From Nitrosovibrio sp. Nv4 (GTDB taxonomy: Bacteria > Pseudomonadota > Gammaproteobacteria > Burkholderiales > Nitrosomonadaceae), in NCBI GenBank assembly GCA_945860135.1, contig CAMAPK010000016.1, forward strand, positions 1 through 46,205: a stretch of DNA of 46,205 bases, read 5' to 3'. Below are positions 1 through 9,944 of the stretch, piece by piece. Made by a program: the position numbers and the translations under genes. Below the pieces are notes generated by a model, which was not told the origin of the DNA, did not search any database, and saw only the letters and a program-made list of their open reading frames with translations. Positions within the stretch are counted from its first letter, which is position 1. Each line of letters opens with the position of its first letter.

Positions 1-186
1 GAACTGGTTGAATTGACCGGGCGTATCCAGAGCAACGCACAAGCGCGAGAACTTGATGTCATCGGTATCCCGTACAGGCGCCGGCGCGATAAATCTCTGG
101 TAGTAATGCGTGTGTGTGTTGAGACGATACTTGGGCTGTCTAGTGCTAGAATCGAATCCGATGAACCACGCCTTCACCTGACATGA
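1..186 (+). CDS. DUF4224 domain protein, 3' part (phage/island accessory)
   Basis: The open frame runs from base 1 to a TGA at 184-186, so the start lies outside the window. The visible 61 residues include ELVELTGRIQSNAQARELDV followed by IGIPYRRRRDKSLVVMR, the pattern of the short DUF4224 family that commonly sits just upstream of phage integrases. Its stop overlaps the integrase start (ATGA, 183-186), which implies translational coupling. The molecular role of the family is not established; a role in excision or regulation is only inferred from its position. The family call rests on motif memory, not on a search. Confidence 0.7.
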   Translation, partial: ELVELTGRIQSNAQARELDVIGIPYRRRRDKSLVVMRVCVETILGLSSARIESDEPRLHLT

Positions 187-1166
187 GCCGCCGCCGCATA
201 ACAGACAAACACCTGCCTCCCTGTGTCTATCACAAGCACGGCGCATTCTGGCTGGTTAAGCGTGGTAAATGGGAAAGGCTTGCGGTCATGCTTCCTGAAG
301 CATTGGCAGAATATGCCAGGCGCACACAGACACGCAGCAGCGGATCGATGCCAGAATTGATCGATCGCGTACTGGCTCATCACTCCCAAAAGCTCGCTAC
401 CAACACACAGTCGCAATACCGCATCGCAGGTGAAAAGCTCAAAAAATTCCTGGAAGAGTTCAGACCGGAACAAGTCAAACCCAAGCACGTTGCCGGCATC
501 AAACTGTACTTAGCGGAAACTCCCAATATGGCGAACCGCGTACTTTCCGTGCTGCGTATCGTGTTTCAGTACGCCGTCGAGTGGCAACTGTGTGAATCCA
601 ACCCCTGCATCGGCATCAAGCGCTATGACGAAGCCAAGCGCGAACGCTATGTCACTGATGCGGAGTATGCCGCTATCTATGCTGCTGCGCCCCCAAGATT
701 GCAGGTCATCATGGACCTGCTCTATCTTACCGGCCAGCGCATCGGTGATGTGCTGCGTATTCGCTACGCAGACATCAGCCAAGACGGTATCGCATTCGCA
801 CAGCAGAAAACTGGGGCGCGCCTACTGGTGCGCTGGTCGCCTGACCTGCGAGCAACCATTGAACGTGCGCGCGGTCTACATGGCAATCTGCGTGCACTTA
901 CCCTGCTGCACAATCGACGCGGCAAAACGCCGGATTACTCCAGCACCAAGATTCAATGGAATCGCTCCTGCGCAAAGGCTGGTGTCAAGGACGCCCACAT
1001 TCACGATCTGCGCGCCAAGTCGCTCACCGATGCAAAGCGCCAAGGATTGAATGCTCAAACATTGGCAGGACACACCAGCGAGGCTATGACCGATCGCTAT
1101 ATTCGCTTGCGCGAAATTCCACAAGCAGAAGGGCCGAAATTGGCAGGAATATTAGACAGCCGTTAG
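183..1166 (+). CDS. int: Tyrosine recombinase (phage-type integrase)
   Basis: A 327-residue site-specific recombinase that would integrate and excise a phage or genomic island. The N-terminal third (about 1-60) looks like an arm-binding segment, residues about 60-145 like a SAM-like core-binding domain, and the rest is the catalytic domain. The catalytic set is visible in order: Arg in TGQRIGD, Lys in QQKTGA, His-x-x-Arg in IHDLRAKS, His in AGHTSEAM and the nucleophile Tyr in DRYIRLR. It starts inside the stop of the DUF4224 gene. It ends only 13 nt before mutS, so the element boundary and probably an attachment site lie at the mutS 5' end. The gene appears intact. Confidence 0.93.
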   Translation: MSRRRITDKHLPPCVYHKHGAFWLVKRGKWERLAVMLPEALAEYARRTQTRSSGSMPELIDRVLAHHSQKLATNTQSQYRIAGEKLKKFLEEFRPEQVKPKHVAGIKLYLAETPNMANRVLSVLRIVFQYAVEWQLCESNPCIGIKRYDEAKRERYVTDAEYAAIYAAAPPRLQVIMDLLYLTGQRIGDVLRIRYADISQDGIAFAQQKTGARLLVRWSPDLRATIERARGLHGNLRALTLLHNRRGKTPDYSSTKIQWNRSCAKAGVKDAHIHDLRAKSLTDAKRQGLNAQTLAGHTSEAMTDRYIRLREIPQAEGPKLAGILDSR

Positions 1167-1177
1167 ACAATTAGACA
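1152..1177 (+). repeat. Three direct copies of TTAGACA between int and mutS
   Basis: TTAGACA occurs at 1152-1158, 1163-1169 and 1171-1177, across the integrase stop codon and up to two bases before the mutS ATG. Integrase genes usually lie next to their attachment site, so these copies may be arm-type binding sites or part of the att core. That role is inference; the repeats themselves are plain in the sequence. Confidence 0.5.
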
Positions 1178-1179
1178 AT

Positions 1180-3789
1180 ATGACTATAAAAAACAAAGAA
1201 TTAAATCATACTCCGATGATGCAGCAATACCTGCGCATCAAGGCACAGCATCCAGATATGCTGATGTTTTATCGCATGGGGGATTTCTACGAACTGTTCT
1301 TCGATGACGCGGAAAAAGCCGCCAAGCTGCTTGATATCACTCTGACCCGGCGCGGTGCCTCGGCAGGAGAGCCGATCAAGATGGCGGGGGTGCCTTATCA
1401 CGCCGCCGAACAATACCTGGCGAAACTTGTCAGGCTAGGCGAGTCAGTGGCGATCTGCGAACAAACCGGCGATCCCGCCACTGCCAAGGGACCAGTGGAG
1501 CGCCAGGTCACGCGCATCATCACGCCGGGAACGCTGACGGACACCGCATTGCTGGAAGAAAAACGCGATTGCGTGCTGCTGGCTTTGGTTCTGCATGAAG
1601 CCACGCTGGGACTGGCATGGCTTAATCTGGCAGCAGGGCAGTTCTACCTAATGGAGACTGCGGCAGATAATTTAGCGAGCGAGCTGGAACGCCTGCAACC
1701 GGCAGAAATCCTGCTGCCTGAGTCACTGGATACCGCCACCATGCTTAACGGCGTGGGCGCACAAAAAAATTCAAGCCTGAAGCATTTGCCGGTATGGCAG
1801 TTTGATGTTGATGCCGCCGTGCGTAATCTCGCCCGCCAATTTGGCACCCACGATCTGTCCGGTTTCGGCTGCGACGGCTTGCAGCCAGCGCTGGGTGCAG
1901 CGGGTGCGTTGCTGGAATACGCCCGGCTCACGCAAGGCGCAAGCATCGTTCACGTCAAGGCGTTGCATGTCGAGCGGGATAGTGCCTACGTGCGGATGGA
2001 TGCTGCCACTCGCCGCAATCTGGAAATTTCCGAAACTATACGCGGCGAAGCGTCGCCCACGCTGCTATCACTGCTCGATACCTGTTCCACCAGTATGGGC
2101 AGCCGTTTGCTGCGGCACTGGCTGCATCATCCGCTACGCGACCATGCCGTGATCCAGCAGCGCCTTGAGAGCGTGTCAGCCTTGATCGGAGCAGCCGGAC
2201 TGGGGCCGTATCATGCGGTGCGCGAATGTTTCAGACAGGTGACGGACATTGAGCGCATCACTGCCCGTATTGCACTGAAATCCGCACGTCCACGGGATCT
2301 GTCGGGTTTGCGTGACAGTCTGAAACGCTTGCCGGAAGTCATTGTCGCAATTGCCGGTTGTGCCAGCGAACATATCATCACACTGGCGCAAGCCATGGCG
2401 CCGAATGCCGCACTGGCCAGTCTGCTGGAGCGAGCCCTGCGTGAAGAACCCGGTGTTGTGCTGCGCGAAGGCGGAGTAATCGCCGACGGCTATGACGCTG
2501 AACTGGACGAGCTGCGCGCAATACAGAACGATGGTGGTGAATTTCTGCTGCAGCTGGAAGCACGGGAAAAGACGCGCACCGGTATCGCCACTCTCAAGGT
2601 GGAGTATAACCGGGTGCACGGGTTTTATATCGAGGTCACCCACGCGCATAGCGAAAAGATTCCCGATGATTACCGCCGGCGGCAGACGCTGAAGAATGCC
2701 GAGCGTTACATCACGCCGGAACTGAAAACCTTCGAGGACAAGGCGCTGTCCGCACAGGAGCGCGCACTGGCACGAGAGAAGTTTTTGTATGATGCGTTGC
2801 TGGACGCACTTGCGCCATTCATTGATTATTTACAGCGCACCGCTCGGGGTATCGCTGAACTGGATGTGCTGGCTGCCTTCGCTGAGCGTGCGCTGGCGCT
2901 CGATTACACCATGCCGGTTTTTACCGACGCGACCACGATTGAAATCGTGGCGGGCCGTCACCCAGTGGTGGAGCGGCAAGTGGAGAATTTCATTGCCAAC
3001 GATGTGCGCCTCGGTGCCGGTGACAACGGCGAGCGGCAAATGCTCATCATCACTGGCCCCAATATGGGTGGGAAATCCACCTACATGCGGCAGGTTGCAC
3101 TGATCGCATTACTCGCGCATTGCGGCAGCTTTGTCCCCGCCAACAGCGCATGTCTCGGCCCGCTGGACCAGATTTTTACCCGCATCGGGGCATCCGATGA
3201 CCTTGCCGGCGGACGCTCGACTTTCATGGTGGAAATGACCGAGGCCGCCAATATTCTGCATAATGCCAGCGCGCAAAGCCTGGTATTGATGGATGAAGTG
3301 GGGCGGGGCACCTCCACCTTTGATGGTCTGGCGCTGGCGTTCGCCATCGCCCGTTATCTGCTGGAGAAGAATCGGTGCTACACGCTGTTTGCCACCCATT
3401 ATTTCGAACTGACCAGACTTGCGGAAGAATTCAGGCAGGCGGCTAACGTGCATCTGGATGCGGTGGAACACAAACACCATATTGTGTTCCTGCACGCGGT
3501 CAGCGAAGGTCCTGCCAGCCAGAGTTACGGTTTGCAAGTTGCGGCGCTGGCCGGTGTGCCGGAACAGGCCATCAAGGCAGCAAAGAGACATCTGCTGAAA
3601 CTGGAGCAGGAGAGTGTGGACAAGAATCTGCAGCGGGATTTGTTTTCCACAGGCTCCGCTGCCGTGGCGGATTCGCCGCAGGAGCACCCCGCGCTCGCAT
3701 TACTGCGCGCCATCATGCCGGATGAGTTAAGTCCGAAAGAAGCGTTGGAACAACTCTATCTGCTGAAAAAGGCGGTGGAGAGCGAGTAG
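1180..3789 (+). CDS. mutS: DNA mismatch repair protein MutS
   Basis: Recognises base mismatches and small loops and starts methyl-independent or MutH-type repair together with MutL. At 869 residues it has the normal length. The mismatch-reading Phe-x-Glu is present at Phe36/Glu38 within [10 protein letters not shown], the same numbering as in Escherichia coli. The ATPase has its Walker A ([13 protein letters not shown]) and Walker B/signature ([20 protein letters not shown]). The start fits the family because [10 protein letters not shown] follows at residue 10. No Shine-Dalgarno sequence is visible upstream, and the first twelve codons are AT-rich with rare codons (ATA, TTA). This suggests that the adjacent element supplied or altered this end. 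Translation could be coupled to the integrase stop 13 nt upstream. Confidence 0.98.
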   Translation: MTIKNKELNHTPMMQQYLRIKAQHPDMLMFYRMGDFYELFFDDAEKAAKLLDITLTRRGASAGEPIKMAGVPYHAAEQYLAKLVRLGESVAICEQTGDPATAKGPVERQVTRIITPGTLTDTALLEEKRDCVLLALVLHEATLGLAWLNLAAGQFYLMETAADNLASELERLQPAEILLPESLDTATMLNGVGAQKNSSLKHLPVWQFDVDAAVRNLARQFGTHDLSGFGCDGLQPALGAAGALLEYARLTQGASIVHVKALHVERDSAYVRMDAATRRNLEISETIRGEASPTLLSLLDTCSTSMGSRLLRHWLHHPLRDHAVIQQRLESVSALIGAAGLGPYHAVRECFRQVTDIERITARIALKSARPRDLSGLRDSLKRLPEVIVAIAGCASEHIITLAQAMAPNAALASLLERALREEPGVVLREGGVIADGYDAELDELRAIQNDGGEFLLQLEAREKTRTGIATLKVEYNRVHGFYIEVTHAHSEKIPDDYRRRQTLKNAERYITPELKTFEDKALSAQERALAREKFLYDALLDALAPFIDYLQRTARGIAELDVLAAFAERALALDYTMPVFTDATTIEIVAGRHPVVERQVENFIANDVRLGAGDNGERQMLIITGPNMGGKSTYMRQVALIALLAHCGSFVPANSACLGPLDQIFTRIGASDDLAGGRSTFMVEMTEAANILHNASAQSLVLMDEVGRGTSTFDGLALAFAIARYLLEKNRCYTLFATHYFELTRLAEEFRQAANVHLDAVEHKHHIVFLHAVSEGPASQSYGLQVAALAGVPEQAIKAAKRHLLKLEQESVDKNLQRDLFSTGSAAVADSPQEHPALALLRAIMPDELSPKEALEQLYLLKKAVESE

Positions 3790-3824
3790 CGCGGGTGGTG
3801 AGCCTGCAGTCGAATCAGGAAAAA

Positions 3825-4304
3825 TCAGTGCTCATGACCGTGCGGACCGTGGACGTGACCGTGGGAGAGTTCCTCGGCAGTGGCAGGGCGCACATCGGTA
3901 ACCGTACAATCGAAACGTAGCGTCATCCCCGCCAGCGGATGATTGCCATCCACCACTACCTTGTCTTCGGCAATGTCGGTGACGGTGAAGATCAATACAT
4001 CATCCGTGTCTTCCGTACCACCTTCAAACTGCATGCCAACCGCTATGTTCTCAGGAAACGCGTCCCGTGGTTCCACCCGCACCAGTTCACTGTCATATTC
4101 GCCGAAAGTATTCTCCGGTTCCATGAAAACCGAGCAGGTATGACCTACTTCCATGTTATGCAGCGCTTCTTCCACCAGCGGGAAAATGCCATCATAACCC
4201 CCGTGCAAATAACTGATCGGGGAGTCAGCTTTTTCCAGGATTTTGCCAGTCGAGTCCGATAATTCATAATCGAGAGATACGATGGTGTCTTTGACGATGC
4301 GCAT
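3825..4304 (-). CDS. slyD: FKBP-type peptidyl-prolyl isomerase, SlyD-like
   Basis: A 159-residue cytoplasmic FKBP isomerase and chaperone. The order of parts follows SlyD: split FKBP strands (VSLDYELSDSTGKILE, then YLHGGYDGIFP), an inserted IF chaperone flap (about 70-130), the return strand with NHPLAGMTLRFDCTV, and a short histidine-rich tail (HGHVHGPHGHEH) able to bind metal such as nickel. The tail is shorter than in E. coli SlyD. It is convergent with mutS and upstream of nothing obviously related. SlyD-like proteins assist hydrogenase maturation in some bacteria, but nothing here shows that use. Confidence 0.92.
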   Translation of the reverse strand: MRIVKDTIVSLDYELSDSTGKILEKADSPISYLHGGYDGIFPLVEEALHNMEVGHTCSVFMEPENTFGEYDSELVRVEPRDAFPENIAVGMQFEGGTEDTDDVLIFTVTDIAEDKVVVDGNHPLAGMTLRFDCTVTDVRPATAEELSHGHVHGPHGHEH

Positions 4305-4446
4305 GTTGTTTCCGTTTGTGAGTTGTCGAATATAAAATCAAATCGCGATCATTTTATCAGCAGTATATTTTGGCGTCATCACAAATAGTGCAGCCAAGAT
4401 TGCCACCGGCAGGTAGATCTGAAGCGGCGCGACGAACACCGCTCTT

Positions 4447-5037
4447 TCACAGCGCGCATTTCATTATCAATTTTCTTACCGGGGCAAAGCTGCGGCGATG
4501 CATGCTGGATATGCCATGTTGTTGCAATGCCAGGATGTGTGCAGCCGTTGGGTAGCCCTTGTGCCGGTCAAAGCCATAGTGCGGGAAATGCTGGTGGAGT
4601 CGCAGCATTTCAGCATCACGTGCAGTCTTGGCCAAGATCGAGGCAGCGGAAATTTCCGGCACCAGACTGTCGCCCCGAATGACAGCGCGCACCGGGAAAT
4701 TCAGGTGGGGACTATGAGTTCCATCGACCAGTACCTGATCAGGAGTAAATGCCAGGTTCTCGACCGCTCGTTGCATTGCCAGCAGGCTTGCTTGCAGAAT
4801 ATTCAAGCGGTCAATTTCATCGACGGAGGCGGAAGCAACGGCCCACGCCATGGCATGTGTTTTGATGGCAAGTGCCAGTCGAGTGCGGTTTTTTCCACTG
4901 AGTTTTTTGGAGTCTGCCAGACCCTCGATTTTGTAAGCAGGGTTGAGCACGACGCAGGCCGCGAATACCGGTCCTGCCAGCGGTCCCCGGCCGGCTTCGT
5001 CCACGCCGCAGACCCAGTGGAATTTCCCGGTTGGCAT
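4447..5037 (-). CDS. rnhB: Ribonuclease HII
   Basis: Cuts the RNA strand of RNA-DNA hybrids and removes single ribonucleotides from DNA. The 196-residue protein opens with the active-site block [14 protein letters not shown] (Asp and Glu metal ligands). It has the third Asp in VLVDGTHSP and the fourth in [16 protein letters not shown], followed by [15 protein letters not shown]. It is preceded by GGAG about 9 nt from the ATG. In most betaproteobacteria rnhB follows lpxB at the end of the lipid A cluster. Here only 52 bp separate it from fabZ and the lpx genes are missing. Confidence 0.97.
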   Translation of the reverse strand: MPTGKFHWVCGVDEAGRGPLAGPVFAACVVLNPAYKIEGLADSKKLSGKNRTRLALAIKTHAMAWAVASASVDEIDRLNILQASLLAMQRAVENLAFTPDQVLVDGTHSPHLNFPVRAVIRGDSLVPEISAASILAKTARDAEMLRLHQHFPHYGFDRHKGYPTAAHILALQQHGISSMHRRSFAPVRKLIMKCAL

Positions 5038-5089
5038 TGCTCTTGATCTCCGGCTTCTGATGCAGGGGTACGGATTGCGGCGAAGATCC

Positions 5090-5533
5090 TCAAATGCTCC
5101 GCATCGTGCACATCAATTCAGCCTCGGTAGCAAGCTGGCCTGCCACTTCCGCGCGGGCGGAATATTTCCAGATTCCTCTTACCTGCCGCGTGATGGCTAC
5201 CTTGAGCAGCAACTGATCGCCTGCCTGCACCGGTTTCTTGAAGCGGGCGCCGTCTATCCCGACAAAATAATAAATCGAGTCATTGTCAGCTTTCACGCCT
5301 GCAGTTTTGAGGGTCAAGATCGCTGCAGCCTGGGCCAGCGCTTCGATGATCAATACGCCCGGCATGACGGGATGATGGGGAAAGTGCCCAACAAAGAAGG
5401 GTTCGTTGATAGTCACATTCTTGAGCGCGACTATGTCCTTGCCCGGTTCGCAGGAAAGTACCCGGTCTACCAGCAAGAAAGGATAGCGGTGAGGCAGATA
5501 TTCCAGGATTTCATGAATATCCATGGCATTCAT
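5090..5533 (-). CDS. fabZ: 3-hydroxyacyl-ACP dehydratase FabZ
   Basis: Dehydrates beta-hydroxyacyl-ACP in type II fatty acid synthesis in the cytoplasm. I start it at the ATG at 5533 ([19 protein letters not shown]), which has GAGG five bases upstream; this gives 147 residues, the usual size. An upstream in-frame start at 5563 is less likely. The hot-dog fold active site is visible in [20 protein letters not shown] (His and Glu). It follows ompH and precedes rnhB directly. In related bacteria lpxD lies before it and lpxA-lpxB after it; none is present here. Confidence 0.96.
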   Translation of the reverse strand: MNAMDIHEILEYLPHRYPFLLVDRVLSCEPGKDIVALKNVTINEPFFVGHFPHHPVMPGVLIIEALAQAAAILTLKTAGVKADNDSIYYFVGIDGARFKKPVQAGDQLLLKVAITRQVRGIWKYSARAEVAGQLATEAELMCTMRSI

Positions 5534-5565
5534 GCTTTCCTCTTTCAGATTTTCTTTTTCCATGG

Positions 5566-6114
5566 CTATTTGTCAGCCAATGCTTTAATGACCTTGTCGG
5601 TAATATCGATGCGCTGACTCCGGTAAACCGAATCCTGCAACTGCAGGATCAGGTCGTATTTCTCCGCTTCGGCGATGGCTTGTATGACTTTGCTGGCGTT
5701 CAACTGGATCGCAGCAAACTCATCGTTCTGCCGCAGGCTCAGATCTTCCCGCATCTGCCGCTGGCTACGCTGATATTCACGATTGAGGTTGGCAAGCTCA
5801 CGCTCCTTGCCGCGCCGATCCGTTTCCGGCATGGCCATGCCCTCTTTTTCCAGTTGCTCCTGCAATACCTTTATTTGCGCCGCCATTTTCTTGAGCTCTT
5901 GGTCGCGCGGCAGGAATTCCTTTTCTATTTTTTTCTGCGCGCGCACAGCCGGGGCCGACTCGATCAGAACCCTTTCGGTATTGACTATGCCTATCTTGAT
6001 TTCACTCGCATAGGTATTGAAGGGAATGGCCGCGGCTGCGATGATCATGCACGCAGCGGTTAAAATTTGCCGACATTGAGTTTTTTGTTTCAATTTTCTC
6101 TCCTGGTTGATCAT
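5566..6114 (-). CDS. ompH: OmpH/Skp-family periplasmic chaperone
   Basis: Periplasmic holdase that escorts unfolded outer-membrane proteins toward the BAM complex. Starting at ATG 6114 it has 182 residues. An N-terminal signal peptide has a hydrophobic stretch ([16 protein letters not shown]) and a likely cleavage near TYAS. The mature part opens with [15 protein letters not shown], typical of Skp/OmpH, followed by a long charged coiled coil (about 60-150). The only alternative start is a TTG two codons upstream. It follows bamA with a short gap, in the usual bamA-ompH order. Confidence 0.93.
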   Translation of the reverse strand: MINQERKLKQKTQCRQILTAACMIIAAAAIPFNTYASEIKIGIVNTERVLIESAPAVRAQKKIEKEFLPRDQELKKMAAQIKVLQEQLEKEGMAMPETDRRGKERELANLNREYQRSQRQMREDLSLRQNDEFAAIQLNASKVIQAIAEAEKYDLILQLQDSVYRSQRIDITDKVIKALADK

Positions 6115-6122
6115 TGCCAAAT

Positions 6123-8408
6123 TTAGAATTGCTGGCCAAATTGAAACTGGAATATTTGTAGTCTATCGCCGGGCTGGTCATTCAGCGGCTGTGCGAGACT
6201 GACCTTTAGTGGCCCCATCGGGGAAATCCACATGGCAGCCACTCCGGTGGAATAACGCATGCCTTCATTTATCTTGTATTTCGCATCACCCCCAGGGCCA
6301 AATACGGTACCACCATCCAGGAACACACTCAGGCGCACCGATCGGTCGTTTTTCATGCCGGGCATCGGGAACATCAGTTCTGCACTGCCGACCACGCGCT
6401 CGTTGCCGCCCAGTGACCTGCCGTTGGCATCACGCGGACCCAGCGAACTGATATAGTAACCGCGCACCGAGGTGTTGCCGCCGGCAAAGAAATTCTTGAA
6501 GAAAGCCAGCGGTTGTCCATTATAACCATTGCCGGTTCCGGCTTCACCATGCAGCATCAGGGTAAAATCCCTGGAAATGGGATAAAACCATTTGAGCGCG
6601 TAGCTTGCCTTGTAGTACTGGAGATCGCCACCCGGCACACCCGCTTCCAGAAACACTCGATGGGTGGTGCCACTGGTAGTCCAGATGGCGCTGTCACGCC
6701 CGTCACGCGCCCAGCTTAGCGTCACCGGAAGATTAAGGGTGACCTTCCCGAAATCGCGCACAAAGTCTATGTTACGCTGAACGTTGCCTACCGATTTTAT
6801 ATCCGTTTGTTCTGCGCCCACGCCAAACGAGACGGTATCATTTTCGTTAACCGGGATACCGAAGCGCACACCGGCACCGGTTGTGGCGGTATTAAAGGCA
6901 CCCACCCCCATCAGGTGATTGGTATTCAGGTGGCGGTCGTACAGATCAAACCCGGCGCTGACCCCATGCTTGGTGAAATAAGGATCGGTGAATGACAATG
7001 AGTACACTTTATTGATCTGGCCGGTACTGATGTTGAGCGCGACGTTTTTTCCGCTGCCGAAGATATTGTCCTGGGCAACCGAAGCGGTCAGTATCAGGCC
7101 TTGTTGCTGGGCATAGCCTGCGCCAAACATCACGGCGCCGGTAGGCTTCTCTTTGACATCGACATTGATGTCAACCTGATCGGAAACACCCGGAACTGCA
7201 GGCGTTTCCAAGTTGACGGCATTAAAAAAATTCAGCCTGTCCACACGCAACTTGGATTGCGCGATTTTGGCGGTTGAATACCAGCCACCTTCGAATTGAC
7301 GCATTTCCCGGCGTATCACCTCATCGCGCGTGCGTTCATTGCCGGTTATGTTGATGCGCCGCACGTAGACCCGGCGGCCCGGATCGATAAAAAAAGTGAA
7401 TCCTACCTGCCTTTTTTCCTTATCTATTTCCGGCGCCGCATTGACATTGGCGAATGCATAGCCATCATTGCCCAGTCGGTCGGTGATGAGTTTGACGGAT
7501 TCAGTCAGTTTCTCGCGCGCAAATACTTCGCCCGGTGCAAGTTTGATGAGCTTGCGCAATTCCGTTTCCGGCAGCAGCATTTCCCCCGCCAGTTTAATCT
7601 CGGAAACCGTATAGTTGGCACCCTCGGTAATGTTTATCGTGATATAAATATCCTGCATGTCCGGCGTGATCGACACCTGGGTAGAATCAATGCTAAGTTC
7701 CAGATAGCCACGATTGAGATAGTATGAACGCAGCGATTCCAGGTCGCCACCCAGTTTCTGTTTTGAATACTGATCATCTTTGGTGAACCAGGTCAACAGA
7801 CCGGGGGTCCTGAGTACAAACTGGCTGAGTAATTCTTTTTCCTTGAAAGCCTGGTTGCCGACGATATTGATTTTGCGTATCTTGGCGACTTCACCTTCAT
7901 CTATGTCGAAGTTGATGGCGATGCGATTACGCTCCAGCGGTGTGGTGGTGGTGGTGATCTTTACTGCGTATCTGCCGCGACTGATGTATTGCTGCTTCAA
8001 CTCCTGCTCTGCTCTTTCCAGCAGCGAGCGGTCAAAGATGCGCGATTCCGTCAGACCTGCCTGCTTCAAGCCGTCCTTCAATTTGCCCTTCTCAAATTCT
8101 TTGCCGCCGACTATGTTGATCTGCGCAATGGCCGGACGTTCTTCTACCACCACCAGCAGCACGCCGTTGTCTGATTCCAGACGCACATCCTTGAAAAAAC
8201 CGGTGGCATAGAGAGCCTTGATTGCCGCCGCAGCCTTTTCGTCGTCCAGTACGTCGCCCACTTTCACCGGCAGATAACTGAATACCGTGCCCGCTTCGGT
8301 GCGCTGTATTCCATCCACCCGGATGTCCTTGACCACAAACGGTTCGATTGCCCATGAGAGCGAAGAACAGAAAGTGACGGCAAGCGCGGCCAGATACCTG
8401 ATTTTCAT
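6123..8408 (-). CDS. bamA: Outer-membrane protein assembly factor BamA
   Basis: Central beta-barrel of the BAM complex that folds proteins into the outer membrane. The 761-residue precursor has a signal peptide ([20 protein letters not shown]) and then five POTRA repeats, the first beginning [21 protein letters not shown] 16-strand barrel from about residue 420 ends in FQFGQQF with the C-terminal aromatic sorting residue. The conserved lid loop motif VRGY is present ([15 protein letters not shown]). It lies between rseP and ompH as in relatives. Its presence shows that the cell has a conventional outer membrane, which matters for the missing lipid A genes. Confidence 0.98.
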   Translation of the reverse strand: MKIRYLAALAVTFCSSLSWAIEPFVVKDIRVDGIQRTEAGTVFSYLPVKVGDVLDDEKAAAAIKALYATGFFKDVRLESDNGVLLVVVEERPAIAQINIVGGKEFEKGKLKDGLKQAGLTESRIFDRSLLERAEQELKQQYISRGRYAVKITTTTTPLERNRIAINFDIDEGEVAKIRKINIVGNQAFKEKELLSQFVLRTPGLLTWFTKDDQYSKQKLGGDLESLRSYYLNRGYLELSIDSTQVSITPDMQDIYITINITEGANYTVSEIKLAGEMLLPETELRKLIKLAPGEVFAREKLTESVKLITDRLGNDGYAFANVNAAPEIDKEKRQVGFTFFIDPGRRVYVRRINITGNERTRDEVIRREMRQFEGGWYSTAKIAQSKLRVDRLNFFNAVNLETPAVPGVSDQVDINVDVKEKPTGAVMFGAGYAQQQGLILTASVAQDNIFGSGKNVALNISTGQINKVYSLSFTDPYFTKHGVSAGFDLYDRHLNTNHLMGVGAFNTATTGAGVRFGIPVNENDTVSFGVGAEQTDIKSVGNVQRNIDFVRDFGKVTLNLPVTLSWARDGRDSAIWTTSGTTHRVFLEAGVPGGDLQYYKASYALKWFYPISRDFTLMLHGEAGTGNGYNGQPLAFFKNFFAGGNTSVRGYYISSLGPRDANGRSLGGNERVVGSAELMFPMPGMKNDRSVRLSVFLDGGTVFGPGGDAKYKINEGMRYSTGVAAMWISPMGPLKVSLAQPLNDQPGDRLQIFQFQFGQQF

Positions 8409-8411
8409 TTT

Positions 8412-9779
8412 TTAACCGGAGATAAGCCGACTGATGTCGTTATATATGGCAAAAGCCATCAGGGCGAACAACAGCGCCATCCCCACCCGCTGACCAACTT
8501 CCATGGCCGTGTCAGAAAGCGGACTGCCTTTGACGATCTCGATCAGATAATACATCAAGTGCCCCCCATCCAGTATCGGGATGGGCAGGAGGTTCAGCAC
8601 CCCCAGGCTGATGCTGATCAGCGCGAGAAAGCCCAGATAAGGCGCAAGTCCCATTTGCGCTGACTGCCCGGCGTAATCGGCAATTGTAATGGGTCCGCTG
8701 ACATTTTTCCACGACACATCTCCCATCACCATCTTCCCCAGCATGCGCAGCGTAAATACCGATGTCTCCCAGGTTCTCTCCACCGCCTTGACTATGGACA
8801 CACCCAGCGGGTAACTGGTTTTTACCAGCAGTCCTTCCAGTTCGGCAGGGTCGATTTTTGGGCCAACGCCGATCTTGCCGATTCTCTCGCTTTTTTCAGT
8901 TGCCGTATCAGGAGTGACGCTGATGTCGAGGACAGAGCTGCCGCGTTGGATTTGCAGCAGCAGTGACTGTCCCGGGCTGGCGCGTATCTGCCGTACTAGT
9001 TCTTCCCAGTTTGCAATGTTCTGTCCGTTTACCGCCAGAATTTCATCATCCGCCAGCAGGCCGGCACGGTTGCCTGCGCCATCCGCTATCACCTGGGCAA
9101 TGACAGGCTTTATTGCGGGGTGATAACTGTTCAGGCCGATTTTCTTCAGAAAATCCCCATCCAGGTCATCGGCGTGAAAGCCGCTCAAATCCAGTGTGTG
9201 CCAACTGATTTCCCCACGTTGATTGAGAGTTTCCACAGTTACAGCCGGAGACTTATCCACGACCTGCGCCAGCAGCAGCCAGCGCACATCTTGCCAGGTC
9301 GCCACAGGCTCGGCATCGATTTTTACGATGGTCTCTCCAGCCTCGAAAGCCGCAAATGCAGCGGGTGTTGCCGGAGCCACCGATCCCAGGATTGGCTTCA
9401 TTCCGCTGGTGCCGAGCATGAACAGAAAACAGTACAGCAGGATGGCCAGCAGAAAATTGGCGATGGGTCCTGCCGCGACTATGGCGCTGCGACGTGCGAC
9501 CGATTTGCGACTGAACGAGCGTGGCAGATCCTGCGGAGCGACTTCGCCTTCACGCTCATCCAGCATCTTGACGTAACCGCCGAGAGGAAAAGCGGCTATC
9601 ACCCATTCGGTCTGATCTTTACCCCAGCGTTTCCTCAGCAGAGGCCGACCAAAACCGATCGAAAAGCGCAGCACTTTTACTCCGCACCAGCGCGCCACCA
9701 GGTAATGGCCAAATTCGTGGAATACGATCAGCACGCCCAGGGCGACGATAAAAGAAATGATCGTGACAGGGAGCATCAT
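8412..9779 (-). CDS. rseP: Site-2 membrane metalloprotease RseP
   Basis: Intramembrane zinc protease that cleaves anti-sigma factors such as RseA and leftover signal peptides. Starting at MMLPVTIISF (9779) it has 455 residues. The zinc site HEFGH (His21, Glu22, His25) lies in the first membrane segment, two PDZ-like domains fill the middle (about 120-310), and the third zinc ligand motif LNLLPIPILDGGH sits near residue 400. The open frame extends upstream to 9860, but that part is not membrane-like and has no homology that I recognise. It lies between dxr and bamA in the usual order. Confidence 0.95.
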   Translation of the reverse strand: MMLPVTIISFIVALGVLIVFHEFGHYLVARWCGVKVLRFSIGFGRPLLRKRWGKDQTEWVIAAFPLGGYVKMLDEREGEVAPQDLPRSFSRKSVARRSAIVAAGPIANFLLAILLYCFLFMLGTSGMKPILGSVAPATPAAFAAFEAGETIVKIDAEPVATWQDVRWLLLAQVVDKSPAVTVETLNQRGEISWHTLDLSGFHADDLDGDFLKKIGLNSYHPAIKPVIAQVIADGAGNRAGLLADDEILAVNGQNIANWEELVRQIRASPGQSLLLQIQRGSSVLDISVTPDTATEKSERIGKIGVGPKIDPAELEGLLVKTSYPLGVSIVKAVERTWETSVFTLRMLGKMVMGDVSWKNVSGPITIADYAGQSAQMGLAPYLGFLALISISLGVLNLLPIPILDGGHLMYYLIEIVKGSPLSDTAMEVGQRVGMALLFALMAFAIYNDISRLISG

Positions 9780-9944
9780 GCCCATGTGCCGGGATGGATG
9801 CGGCGCAAAAGGAGTTCCAGCAAAGAATATGGAGCATGGCGTTTTCCTGTCTCCTGGCAAACAGGGGCAAGAGAGCGGGGTGGGGAAAAAACGACTAGGC
9901 TAGCGGCCGCCTGGGCGTTCTCGGAGGATAGTATTCCTGACACT

